A DNA stretch of 64,000 nucleotides. Source: Amblyomma americanum (Eukaryota > Arthropoda > Arachnida > Ixodida > Ixodidae). Shown piece after piece: positions 1-9,642 of the stretch; the stretch's first letter is position 1; every line of letters starts with the position of its first letter. Location of the stretch: NCBI RefSeq assembly GCF_052857255.1, contig NC_135507.1:73935330-73999329 (forward strand). The letters are read 5' to 3'. The notes under the pieces are model-generated. The model saw only the letters and a list, made by a program, of their open reading frames with translations. It did no database searches and had not been told where the DNA came from. The position numbers and the translations under genes were made by a program.

Positions 1-139
1 TTTTTATTTTGATTCTGATGCATAACTATGCTTCAGTAGCCCTGGTAACTGCATTACAGTTAGGCTAATTTTTGGATGCAACAAAGAAATGTCAGTCCAC
101 AGGTGCTCAAAAAACCATTTCTGCGGCAAACGCAATTTG

Positions 140-348
140 ACACCGGCGAAACGCAAAAGGCGCCCATGTGCAATGTCAGTGCACACATTAAAGATCCCCA
201 GGTGGTCGAAATTGTTCTGCAGGCTTTTAATACAGCACCTTTTCCTTCTTTCACTCCAACCTTCATCCCTTCCCTTACAGCATGGTTCAAGTGTCCACAG
301 AGATGTGAGACAATTACTGCACCATTTCCTTTCCTCAAAAACCAATTT
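140..348 (+). repeat. Degenerate Ruka-like SINE body (tRNA head lost)
   Basis: Body of the tick SINE that recurs through the window. It keeps the block reading 'aaagatccccaggtggtcg', the pyrimidine-rich stretch and the terminal 'catttcctttcctcaaaaacc' type end, but not the tRNA-like head with its A and B boxes. It is clearly more diverged than the copies near 40 kb and 63.5 kb. Any open frame here is incidental. Confidence 0.75.
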
Positions 349-679
349 TCAACTTTTCAATTTTACTACAGTCCTTCAAAAGCTCTTAAAGGACTTTGTC
401 ATCACTATGCATTTCAGCACAAGATGATGACAATCCCCGCCATCACTGAGAGGTTAGCTGGGGGTCACCTGTGATGAGCTGGCACGTGCACAGCTGCCAA
501 GACATGGAGAGAGAAAGAAAGAGAGAGAAAGGGGAAAGACTGCCATACATTTTTAGTTCACCTACTAGGGGGCACGTAACAGTGTAAAGGTCAAGAGAGA
601 GTGCCTTTGCCTGGCTTAATGAAAGAGAGAATAAAAAAAATGAAATCTCCTGTGTCCAGTATACATTAAACCAGAATTT
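349..679. other. Anonymous sequence
   Basis: No gene or recognisable element. A purine-rich stretch (gagagaaagaaagagagag) lies near 510-530. Confidence 0.5.
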
Positions 680-1215
680 GATTTAAATGATTATAGCACC
701 AAATTTTTGCTTGAGTGTTTTCTTCTTTCAAATGATGCATTAGACATTCGTATACATGAAGCATATCCTGTGGTATTCGTGTACAACCGCTGAATAATTT
801 ATTATTGAATTTCTTCTTGACGCTCTTCCTATTTTGGTTTCATTGTCGGACGACTATGACGTCAAGTTGGTCACGTGATCCACTAGAAAAACTGTATAAT
901 TTATGACAGGTCATTTTTTGTCATTCCAGGTCATGGAAGAGGTTAGATTAAATGTTGTAGTGAATTAAAACTACCTATAAGAGATTATATTACAGTTTTT
1001 GTAGTCGATCACGTGACCAAAACATCAACCTGACGTCACAGTTGTCGTTCGGTCGAAGAAACCGAAACCCAAGCAGCATGAAAGAAGAAATTCAATTATA
1101 AATTATTTAGCGGCTGTAGGCAAATACCAACCGGTAGTCCATGTATTCTAATGTCTAACACATCGTTTGACAGAAGAAAATGTGCAATAAAATTAGGTGT
1201 CTACAGTCCTTTAAG
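680..1215. mobile_element. Long inverted-repeat MITE, foldback type
   Basis: The left part (about 685-905) and right part (about 985-1210) are imperfect inverted repeats of each other, with arms of roughly 220 bp around an AT-rich centre. Matching landmarks in opposite order are 'gatgcattagacatt' against 'aatgtctaacacatc', the 'gaatttcttctt' blocks, and TGACGTCA plus CACGTG in both arms (857-864 and 872-877; 1031-1038 and 1009-1014). No transposase is encoded, so it would be mobilised in trans. I could not define a target-site duplication. Confidence 0.75.
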
Positions 1216-2230
1216 GTATGACGCTCTTGAAATAGCTATTTCCTTAAAAAATGATGTTTTGCATTTTAACATATTTTTATAGCTGCAAAACATTGTTCTA
1301 CCTTTGGCAAAAAGAATTAGGATTCTATCTAATGCCATTAAAAAGTTGCATGCTAACTTGTTACCTGAACCATGCTAAATTAAACGGAAATAAAAAAAGG
1401 AAAATGGCGAGCTGCTACACATGCAAAAACAGAAGGAAACGCTCAAGGAGAACATGAAGGAAAGCTCAAGGAGAACATTCCGACAGGTGTGGAGAATTTT
1501 AGCACTCTAGGACATTGCTTTCTTGTGTATATAGAAGTTACAATCTTCAATAATATTTTTCTCAAAATGCTGATTTGTTCTTTATTGTGTTATGCTCACA
1601 TGAATAGAGTTACGTTCAGCGAAGCTTTTCTTTTGAACCTACACATGCTCATTGATTACATATTGCCACAGTCCCAATCAATCCAGTGGCGCCATGCCGC
1701 GGCCGAACTGTTTTAGATGGGGCTTGCCATGCCTTGCGCTCTCGAGGGGCTAGAGGTTTTCGTCTTCTTCCTTGCTCGAGCTCCCTGCTGTCCTGGACGC
1801 GTAGCACGTCTAATTAAACCTGGTTGTGAGTGCTTTGACCATTTATCGGTGACAATATATAAGTGGCACGTTTGGTGAATTAGCAGTTGGAAGTCAGTGC
1901 TCTTTACTCGTGTGTCCTATCCCATCCCTTCTTTCTACCTGCACTGCCACTGAACTCATGTCTAACCAACTAGCCCAATCAGGAGTGGTCATTTGGCAAG
2001 CACGAATGAGTTACTGAGGCTACTGATTCCAGTTGTGGAATCCACATTTCCATGGAGGCAGAAATGCCCGTGCGAATGAATCTGCCGGAGTGCCATTTTC
2101 AGTGTGGCATTATTAAACGAATTCTGCCAGCCTGAGAGCCAGGCTTTAGGCAGGAGTAGGCATACAAGACGTACATAGCATCAAGAACATTTCATACATG
2201 GGATCGTACCAAATAACCATGAGGGAAAAA
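1216..2230. other. Unclassified sequence with a TATA-like block
   Basis: No convincing coding exon. A 'caatatataag' TATA-like block sits near 1853, followed by a pyrimidine-rich leader-like stretch to about 1960. This could be LTR or retrotransposon leader sequence, given the Gypsy integrase scrap downstream, but that link is only inferred. Confidence 0.3.
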
Positions 2231-2309
2231 AAACATAACAAATGAGAAATACTTTTGGTGGAGTATCTTGAAGGAAGCGCTGCGTCACCCCCGCGAATCT
2301 TCTCACGTG

Positions 2310-2556
2310 GACTGTCGTCATTCTGTTTGTGCGATGGCATTCTGGTCACATGGGTTTTTCTCGCACTTTGGCGCGGATACGCCAAATGTACTACTGGCCC
2401 AGGGTTGCTTCAATTGTCCAGCGTTACGTCAGAACTTTCCGTGAGTGTCAACGTCGCAAGACGCCGCCGACTAAGCCAGCCGGACTACTGCAGCCTATTA
2501 ATCCACCACAAGTCCCCTTCCACCAAGTTGGCATGGACTTACTGGATTGATTGGGA
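2310..2556 (+). pseudogene. Gypsy-type integrase zinc-binding fragment
   Basis: A short frame encodes the H2C2 zinc-binding region of a Gypsy-class integrase followed by the start of the catalytic core. Visible motifs are GHMGFSRT, the YYWP block, a degenerate CxxC in which the first cysteine has become F (TFRECQRRK), and QVGMDLL leading to a stop where GPL/GPF would be expected. No protease, RT or LTRs were found around it. It is an isolated relic of an LTR retrotransposon, unrelated in sequence to the intact Gypsy at 16.3 kb. Confidence 0.7.
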
Positions 2557-2599
2557 CTGTGGCAATATCAAGGCACGCAATGCACTAAGATGATTGAAA

Positions 2600-2909
2600 T
2601 CCTAATAATTTTTCATGGTATGGCCTGTTATCTGGGTATCCATGCTTTCAGAAAGCCAATTTTAGTGTATGTTTTCAGTTTTCTTGCAATATTTGCCTGT
2701 GAAATAATTACAGACTCTTTGTTCTAGTTCATTGCACAGCGAATAGGTAGACCTGCATAAATTCCAAAGCAAAGTGTGTTAGTTTGTCTGCGAGTTACCA
2801 CTGTTGGTGTGAGAGGCATATTTAGCACTGTTCAAAGGAAGGCATTGCGATTAAAAGATTACCAAATATTTTTGAGGCTTTATACCCACTGATGAATTAA
2901 TATAGTATA
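2600..2909. other. Anonymous AT-rich sequence
   Basis: No gene or recognisable repeat seen. Confidence 0.5.
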
Positions 2910-2910
2910 C

Positions 2911-2970
2911 ACAAGAATTCAAAACGGTAAAAAAATTTTACAAGAATTCAAAACGGTAAAAAAAATTTTA
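2911..2970. repeat. Two-copy tandem repeat, about 29 bp
   Basis: The unit 'acaagaattcaaaacggtaa' plus an A/T run is present twice head to tail; the copies differ mainly in the length of the A run. Confidence 0.85.
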
Positions 2971-3853
2971 CTCAATGCAGTAAACATTTTTCCTTCAAGA
3001 GTGGTATCATTGCGAGTTGCACAACAAATCATCGGGGACTGTTGAACGTGGTGTGTCGACAGTGGTGGTGCGTCAGACAGCGGAGCGCTGTGCATGCTAG
3101 CCCAGCGTTGCGCGTGTGCATGCAAATGGCGTGTGCGAGGTGACAGCGACGAAAAGCGTGGTGAGCACGAGGAGCGGAGAGCTGACATGTCAGAAAACCG
3201 AGGTATGAAGGAAGACAGCACAGCTGAGATCATGTCATTCAAACGTGAAGGTGGTAGCCGTCGGATGTGGGGTCCGTGCTGCCGTGACCTCCCTTGGATC
3301 ACCGATGAAAGCCTCCTGCGTTCTCTGCAAGTGTGGAGGCGGCAGCCGATAGACTGAGGGTCCGTGCTGCCGTAAGGCACTCTTGGATAGCCTGCTTTAA
3401 GCCTCCGGCGTTTCGTGACGCCGCCGAAGGGACCTGGATACACTTGTTCTTTCTGCTGCTGCCAAGTTCTTCGGGCTGCTGACCGCAGTCCACTGGCGTC
3501 TCCCTGTGTTCCTCTCCGCTCCTACCACCACCTGGCTCTCTTCCCCCACTTTTTTCGATGTACTGCCAGCAATGTGTCGCACTACAACCACCCGCGTCCG
3601 CCCTGTCTGCAAGACATCCCCGCTTCACCTGGGACACTCAGTACCTGGTGAACACTGTCCTTTATTCTTTAGTGTTGTATGCATGTTGAGTGTGCGTTTT
3701 TCTTGGTGTTTTCCGTTCTTATTGGCTCTTTTCCTTTAAATTATAAATCTTGTTTTGTTTGATCTTTTTGTTCTCTTCTCTTGTTCGAAACTACACACAA
3801 TAGCGTTCCCCTTCGGAAAGTCGGGGACGCACTTCTGATCCGCGACAGTCAAT
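2971..3853. other. Unclassified, GC-rich then T-rich sequence
   Basis: No recognisable protein domain in any frame. The stretch shifts from GC-rich (3060-3620) to T-rich (3655-3780), somewhat like a retrotransposon leader or LTR, but there is no matching second LTR in the window. Confidence 0.3.
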
Positions 3854-3919
3854 ACAATACAACTCAAGAACAAAGTGGAGAATTTTACAATACAACTCAA
3901 GAACAAAGTGGAGAATTTT
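3854..3919. repeat. Perfect 33-bp tandem duplication
   Basis: Units 3854-3886 and 3887-3919 are identical, each starting 'acaatacaactcaagaac'. They look like a recent local duplication. Confidence 0.95.
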
Positions 3920-5222
3920 CCTTAAAGGAAGCCTCCAGGGAAGACAATGGCGTCGACCGACTTTCATGATGTGGTTTCAACCATGACAGGTAACTACAAA
4001 TTAACCACGATGTCATAAAAATCGGTCAATGCCATTGGCTGGAAGGCCTCCTTTTAGGGGCATTTGCGGCATTCTTGAGTTGTATCTGACTACAGGAGCC
4101 CATATGCAGGAGTTTTGATAGAAATGATCAATTAACCTTGAGTTCTCATCAACACAGTGATGACACATGACACATGTATAAGCAGGGTGACTGCAATGAA
4201 AAAGAAACATCTGCTTTGCCACTGAACTGGCCAGCATAAGAACAGTACCCAAAAGATGTCAAAGTGTGAAGCTACAATCGTTGGTAAGATGCTGTACAGT
4301 GTGACTAAAGAGCCCGTACTCAAATATCTATGGCAAGTGCAAGCGACAGGCGCCACAGCTCAGCTGTCACAGCACCACGTGCGTCAGAGCTGCGCGTCGC
4401 CACGGGCAACTAAATTTAAAGTTCACGCAACCCAAAGCTACGCGCTACGCAAGGGGTCCGCGCCCGTAGTCGAACCATTTCGGGCTCCGGCGCGGGGCCG
4501 GCGTTAGGCAACCCCACCGCACTACGCACCCACTTGTACCCCGACCTGTACGCAATCCTGGCACAATCACCCGCGGCTATTCCTGTACCGCCGGCGCTAG
4601 GTGCTCCCGGAGTAGCAATGCAACGCTACACACCACGCTGCAACGCGACCACGAGTAGTATTTCAGTTCAAGGACGCGAGCGCCCGCTACGCGAATCTTC
4701 GATACTCCGCCAGCAACCGAGGCTTGAACTAGCTTCCAAGCTCCGTTGCGCAAACTGAGCTCCCGAAATACACCGAATAGTTAGCACACACCGCACGCGA
4801 TATTCGTCTATCATGCGTCGCACTCTCTCGTCAGGTTTCGTTTTTCCGAGCAACGCAGAATGGCTTCTTAATTAGAACAGCTTATGGCCGAGCGCTCACA
4901 CGAAACAATCGCCCACAGTGGGCGGTAGGGATATAGTAGAGCACTTTCCACGCCAGGCATGCTCGTGATCAGCTGATCGCGAATGGTAACCAGCGTCTGT
5001 CGCTATGCATACTAGTTTACAGAGCGGAGCGTCGGGTCTCATATCATGCCTGCGCGTTCCTCGATGTTGTTGGTGCGACACAGAACCGATCAATCAAACG
5101 GCAGCGTGATGACAGCGCGATGTAAACGCAGCACAAAGCGCGCGTCGCCCAGCAAACATGAGCTCCGTGTGGCGAAAAAATGGAAGTTGTCGCGGAGCTC
5201 AACACGGGGGTCTTTGACTTAC
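3920..5222. other. Sequence downstream of F-box exon 1 (presumed intron)
   Basis: If the F-box gene on the minus strand continues to the left, this is its first intron. No second exon was recognised. The part from 4440 to 5220 is GC- and CpG-rich, consistent with proximity to a promoter. Confidence 0.35.
5219..5222 (-). other. Splice donor of F-box exon 1
   Basis: Minus-strand sequence crosses from the coding frame into GTAAGTCAAAG, a close match to the metazoan donor consensus. The open frame closes just past it, which supports an exon boundary here. Confidence 0.7.
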
Positions 5223-5410
5223 CGCCGAGCGAACTTCTTCCTCCACAGGTCGTTGCAGCACACGACATCGCGGAATTTTGAGCACACTTCGGAGAAGCGC
5301 AGGAGATCGTCCACTTCAATCTGCGGGAATGACAGGATGTGCACGATCACCTCGTGCGGCAGCAAGTCCAGCGTAAACACGCACTGCTCGGGGTCCTCCG
5401 CCGCCGCCAT
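5223..5410 (-). CDS. F-box protein, first coding exon (FBXO21-like?)
   Basis: On the minus strand an ATG at 5410 opens a frame of about 62 codons reading MAAAEDPEQ, then an F-box: LLPHEVIVHILSF, a middle block DDLLRFSEVCSKFRD, and NDLWRKKFARR. The coding sequence runs to 5223 and is followed at once by a strong donor, GTAAGTC. F-box domains bind Skp1 and recruit substrates to SCF ubiquitin ligases; the substrate cannot be deduced from this exon. The LPxEV start and LWRKKF end recall FBXO21-type proteins, but that is tentative. The remaining exons were not found to the left and may lie outside the window or have gone unrecognised. It is the only convincing host-gene fragment here. Confidence 0.75.
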
Positions 5411-6527
5411 CACTACATCGTCTGGCAAGAGGGGGGCTCACGCGCTCTAGGTTTTTAACCCTATTGCGAAACAGGAACAAAAAATACAAAAATAACTCGC
5501 AAAAGCTCGTCAGGTGACCAAGTGGAATGCGCTTTAGGGTTGCCGACGCTAAGGATGATCGCTACTTGAAGCGCAAGTGGCGCTAACAACTGTTAAAATT
5601 TGCGTTTCTGCGTCATTTGCGGAAGCAGACGACGTTCCGATGCCATTTTTGGCCTCGAGAAAGCGTGCCGTCTGCAAACCTCATTAAATAAAATAAAAAA
5701 GTCTATGCCACAATGTAACCTACACAATAAATTTGATGTCAAGATATGTTCCAATTATTAACATTTTGGTAAATTTAGGCGATAATCAAAATTTAGTGTC
5801 AAAAAGTGAAATGCAGTTATGAAAGAAAAAAGTCACATTAGTTTCGTTTTCGGAACCGTTGATTCAATCTCAAGTGACTCAGCACTAGGGGAAGAGCAAG
5901 GACGAACGATCGGTCGTTCACCACGGCGGCCGTTGCCAACTATGTCTTTCAAGGTTTTCTCGCAATCTCTACTGCGCAGTTCAGCGACATGTCAACGCCC
6001 AGTACATCACAGGGGGGCCCTTTCAGCCCGATTTTGACTTCCTTCCGGGAGTTGCCACCACACACGTATATTATTTTCCCTCATGACCTTGCCTTTTCTC
6101 ATTTATCGTGAACCACTGGAGTTTTCCAAGCGCACTCCCTTGTTCTCCGTTTGACTCAATGAAATATTTATTGCTGCTCTTTTGTTTTGCTGCTCATATT
6201 AAGCACGGCTTATATGTTTTTTTTTTTGCTCCCTGAAACAGACACTGCTCACACTATAGCGAAATTCTCCCCACCATGCATACGCCTGCAAGCATGTCTT
6301 CAAGCATTCATGTCCATGCATTGCCAGGAAATGAAATGCTTGACCGATTAATTTCATAACTATAAACAACCCTTTTATCATGTTGGTGCATAGGTGAACA
6401 ACGAGGAACTATTTATACATTTAGTACGAATTGTCTAGTACGGATCGTAGTACGAAGGAAAATTCATTTGTCTGAGCCTTAAGGGAAGTAGGAAGTCTAG
6501 GTATAGTCCGAGGGTTAGGACGCTGGA
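5411..6527. other. Upstream of the F-box exon; otherwise anonymous
   Basis: The minus-strand promoter and 5' UTR of the F-box gene are expected at the left edge, but no clear TATA box was seen. The rest is AT-rich with no recognisable gene. Confidence 0.35.
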
Positions 6528-6845
6528 ATATTAATAATAATAATAATTGGTTTTTGTGGAAAGGAAAATGGCGCAGTATGTGTCTCATATATCGTTGGGC
6601 ACCTGAACCGCGCCGTAAGGGAAGGGATAAGGGAGGGAGTGAAAGAAGAAAGGAAGGAGGTGCCGTAGTGGAGGGCACCGGAATAATTTCGACCACCTGG
6701 GGATCTTTAACGTGCACTGACATCGCACAGCACACGAGCGCCTTAGCGTTTTTCCTCCATAAAAACGCAGCCGCCGCGGTCGGGTTCGAACCCGGGAACT
6801 CCGGATCAGTAGTCGAGCGCCCTAACCACTGATCCACCGCGGCGA
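6528..6845 (-). repeat. Ruka-like tRNA-derived SINE, near full length
   Basis: Minus-strand copy with a tRNA-like head at 6770-6845 (B box GGTTCGAACCC seen as its complement, A-box region 'tcagtggttagggcgc'), then the SINE body and an (ATT)n-type tail at 6528-6550. tRNA-derived SINEs are transcribed by RNA polymerase III from these internal boxes and moved by a partner LINE. No coding capacity. Confidence 0.9.
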
Positions 6846-7574
6846 GTTTAGGACGCTGGATTCCGACACGATATCCAGCAGTGCACTGAGCAACGTTTTT
6901 AGATAAGGACAGTCGGAAAACTTGGCCCAGGGAATCGGCCCCACTTCCGTTGCCGCTTACATCTCAAAGAAACGCGAGCGTCATCTCTAGGGTTTTGAGA
7001 GTACCACGTTAGTTTTCTTGGTTTTATCTTCGCCGCCGCTACGCCCATTGGTTGCGCTTGGTCACGTGGAGAGTTTGCTCCAGTGGTTTTTGTCTAAAAA
7101 CGTTGGCACTGAGCTACACTGAGCTAACGCTTGGCATCGCCACTAGAAAGAAACGACGGCAACTGCTAGTGCAAACAACATGCAATTGATGGCGCCACCT
7201 GCTCGCGGCTACGGATATAATTTTACGCGGCGTTTTCGTACTCTCAACGTCGCTTGGCGTACGCTGTTGACGGCACAAAATCGACATATGTGAAAAAAAC
7301 GTCACTGGCAATACATTTAGCATTGAAAGGTCACACAGGTAAGAAAAACTGCCACCGCCATTCCTAGCTTTCGCTTTTTCAGCCTTGCTTTATGATGAAA
7401 CCGAGCTGAGTGCCGTATTTTAGCGTGTACTATCCGATTATCCGCGCCAAAAATAAAAAAGAGTCATTCCCGGCCAAACGCACAGCACTTTGATGTACAC
7501 CCTTCCCGATTTCTTCAAGAAAATTTATGGCCCTTTTTCACTGTCGAAAGTAATTAATTTTCCTCAATATTTTC
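6846..7574. other. Anonymous sequence
   Basis: No gene recognised. Confidence 0.5.
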
Positions 7575-7712
7575 CGGAAATTTCGACCACCTGGAGTTCT
7601 TTAACGTGCACTGACGTCGCACAGTACACAGGCCTCTAGCATTTCGCCCCTTTGCTGCTAACCCGCGTATTTGGGTCAGCAGTCGAGCACCATAACCACT
7701 GAGCCACCGTTG
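7575..7712 (-). repeat. Degenerate SINE with tRNA-like head
   Basis: Short, diverged minus-strand copy. It retains the 'tttcgaccacctgg' block and the head ending 'accactgagccaccg', with a large deletion of the body. Confidence 0.7.
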
Positions 7713-7777
7713 GTGGTTAAAATTTTCCCGGAGAGTGCAAAACCGGAGTAAGATACGAGTTTAAAAAAATAATATAC

Positions 7778-8068
7778 AGCCGTTGATAACGCTGGACCAA
7801 AGTCCGCGGCATCCCGTATTATTCTAATAGCCAATCACAACAGTAAACGGAATCATCTTTTTAATGTTTGACTTTAATAAACAAGCCAGATATCAAAATT
7901 CTATAAGTAGGATAAAACTTAAATAAAGAAACAACTGTTGTTAACACTGGACCATGGTCCACGGCGTCCTGTACTAATTCAGTAAATAACGACAGTAAAC
8001 GAAATTAAGGTTCTTGTGTTTGACTTCATTAATCAAGCCAGGTATCAAGATTCTAGAGCTTATAATTT
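7778..8068. repeat. Diverged two-unit tandem repeat, about 150 bp
   Basis: Units starting near 7778 and 7930 share 'gctggaccaaagtccgcggc' against 'actggaccatggtccacggc', then an 'acagtaaacg' block, a 'tttgactt' block and 'aagccag.tatcaa.attct'. They are visibly diverged, so the duplication is old. Element class unknown. Confidence 0.7.
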
Positions 8069-8731
8069 TTTTCTTATGATTAGCCTCGTGCTTAGTATAT
8101 TTTTTTTGTCGTGGAGGAATTCTGTGCGGTGGCCCTGCATGTGGGCTGAGCTTCAATGCAGACTTAAAGGGCAATTAACTGCACCACTTTTTGAGAATTC
8201 CGTGATATTCAAGATTTCAAATCTATATTGGCTGTAGGTGAAGCATACGAAGTTTTTTTTTTTTTTTTTGTGCCAGCATTTAGAATCGCAACGCAAAGAT
8301 TAAATTTCAGGCTTCTCCCCAGATCACCGAAGAAGTGCGGAGAAGCTAGGTGTGACGTCACCGAGGATAAAATTTCAAATTTCCGCTGCCGTCAACCACA
8401 CCCTAATGAATGTGCGTCTTTGGATGCTGCCAAACAACGCTCGGCGGAATTTGCCTTTGGTGGCGTTGGTTTTCTTGCTTCAAAGCGAGCGTTTATGTGT
8501 TGAAAATGTACCGGAACCGTACGTATGTGACGTCATCACCCCCCCCCCCCCCGCGTCCCCTTGGCGCTTTGCGCTGGGGAGAATCTTGAAGGATATTGAC
8601 CTGAACTCCAGGTGGTCGAAATTAATCGGGAGACCTCCATTACGGGGGAGGTCTGCCGGGAAAGTTCTCGTATTCATATTCCTTCACTGACGGTGTGCAT
8701 GGATCAGGTGTCCTCAAAGAGTGCGGTGTTT
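8069..8731. other. Anonymous sequence with poly-T and poly-C runs
   Basis: Contains a T run near 8253-8269 and a C run near 8540-8553. The part at 8600-8650 has weak SINE-body similarity ('caggtggtcgaaatta'). Confidence 0.4.
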
Positions 8732-8765
8732 TATGCGAAGCATATTATCAGCGTTTCACTTCGGC

Positions 8766-8938
8766 GCTCGCGACGGTTACACGCTGGCTTCGACCTTGAG
8801 CTATACCACGTGACACCATGACGTCACGACCGAGGAGAGGCAGGCGGCCGCATCTTGCGCCGTCGCGACGGTTGCGCGCCGGGCGACCACGTGACACCAT
8901 GACGTCACGACCGAGGAGAGGCAGGCCGCATCTTGCGC
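8766..8938 (+). repeat. Left part of the E-box/CRE tandem monomer array
   Basis: About two monomers, the complete one 78 bp, each with CACGTG shortly followed by TGACGTCA, then 'cgaccgaggagaggcag' and 'catcttgcgccgtcgcg'. The array is broken at 8945 by the P-like transposon and resumes at 13080 in the same orientation. Confidence 0.85.
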
Positions 8939-8945
8939 CGTCGCG
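8939..8945. repeat. Left 7-bp TSD of P-like element
   Basis: CGTCGCG, identical to 13080-13086. Confidence 0.88.
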
Positions 8946-9005
8946 CAACACCCTCTCAATGCTAAGGCCTCTCCACCGGCCGCGTGACGTCACGCCAAGG
9001 GACCG
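8946..9005 (+). repeat. Left TIR of P-like element
   Basis: Begins CAACACCCTCT and includes AGGCCTCTCCA and a TGACGTCACGCCAAG block, all mirrored at the right end with a few indels. Confidence 0.85.
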
Positions 9006-9642
9006 TGCAGGCCCCGCGCTCCGCGATTTCAGCGCGCCGCGCCCGTCTGCACTATTCGGGTACTGCCGTACGTAGCTGCCTTATAAGTGATTCCTTCATT
9101 TTCATTTTTGTCGTTGCTGCAGAAAAGAAATTCGCTAGTTTGTGCGCGCCTTAGGCTATCATTTTATCTGCTTTATATATTTTTTTTATTGCAGAACACC
9201 TTATTGTCAAGAAAGTTCGAGCTGCTAATACAGTTTTTTATAATAAACAATTTAGCATACGGCCGCCAATTTCGCATTATTGGTCATTATAATAAAAAAT
9301 TGATTAGTTAATTTCAATTAATCATCTAATTATTAGGTTCTATCACGTACATGATGTCTGCCGTGCGGTAAAATCCATCCGCACAGACCGCACATGCGTA
9401 TATCTAGTTGTTAAAGTAGAAGTTCGTGAACATTGAAAAAAAAAACACCGTCTACTGCGCATTGTGTTAGTTTTATTCTGTATTGTGTTTTGCTTAAAGC
9501 TTTCACACACAGCAATAATGACACTCACAATAATGTTGCGCTGTTGAGTATTTGTACAGCTAATCTGACCCTTACAATAAAAAGCGACGAGACACCAGCA
9601 ATGAAGTGTGCGCAAAGCATTTTTATTGCTTGGGAATAAAAC
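9006..9642. other. 3' and subterminal region of the P-like element
   Basis: Non-coding, AT-rich sequence between the transposase stop codon and the left TIR. It holds the minus-strand AATAAA polyadenylation signal and nothing else recognised. Confidence 0.6.

Noticed and set aside
8600..8660. SINE copy near 8.6 kb
   Set aside because: Only a short, weak match ('caggtggtcgaaatta'); too little to call a copy.
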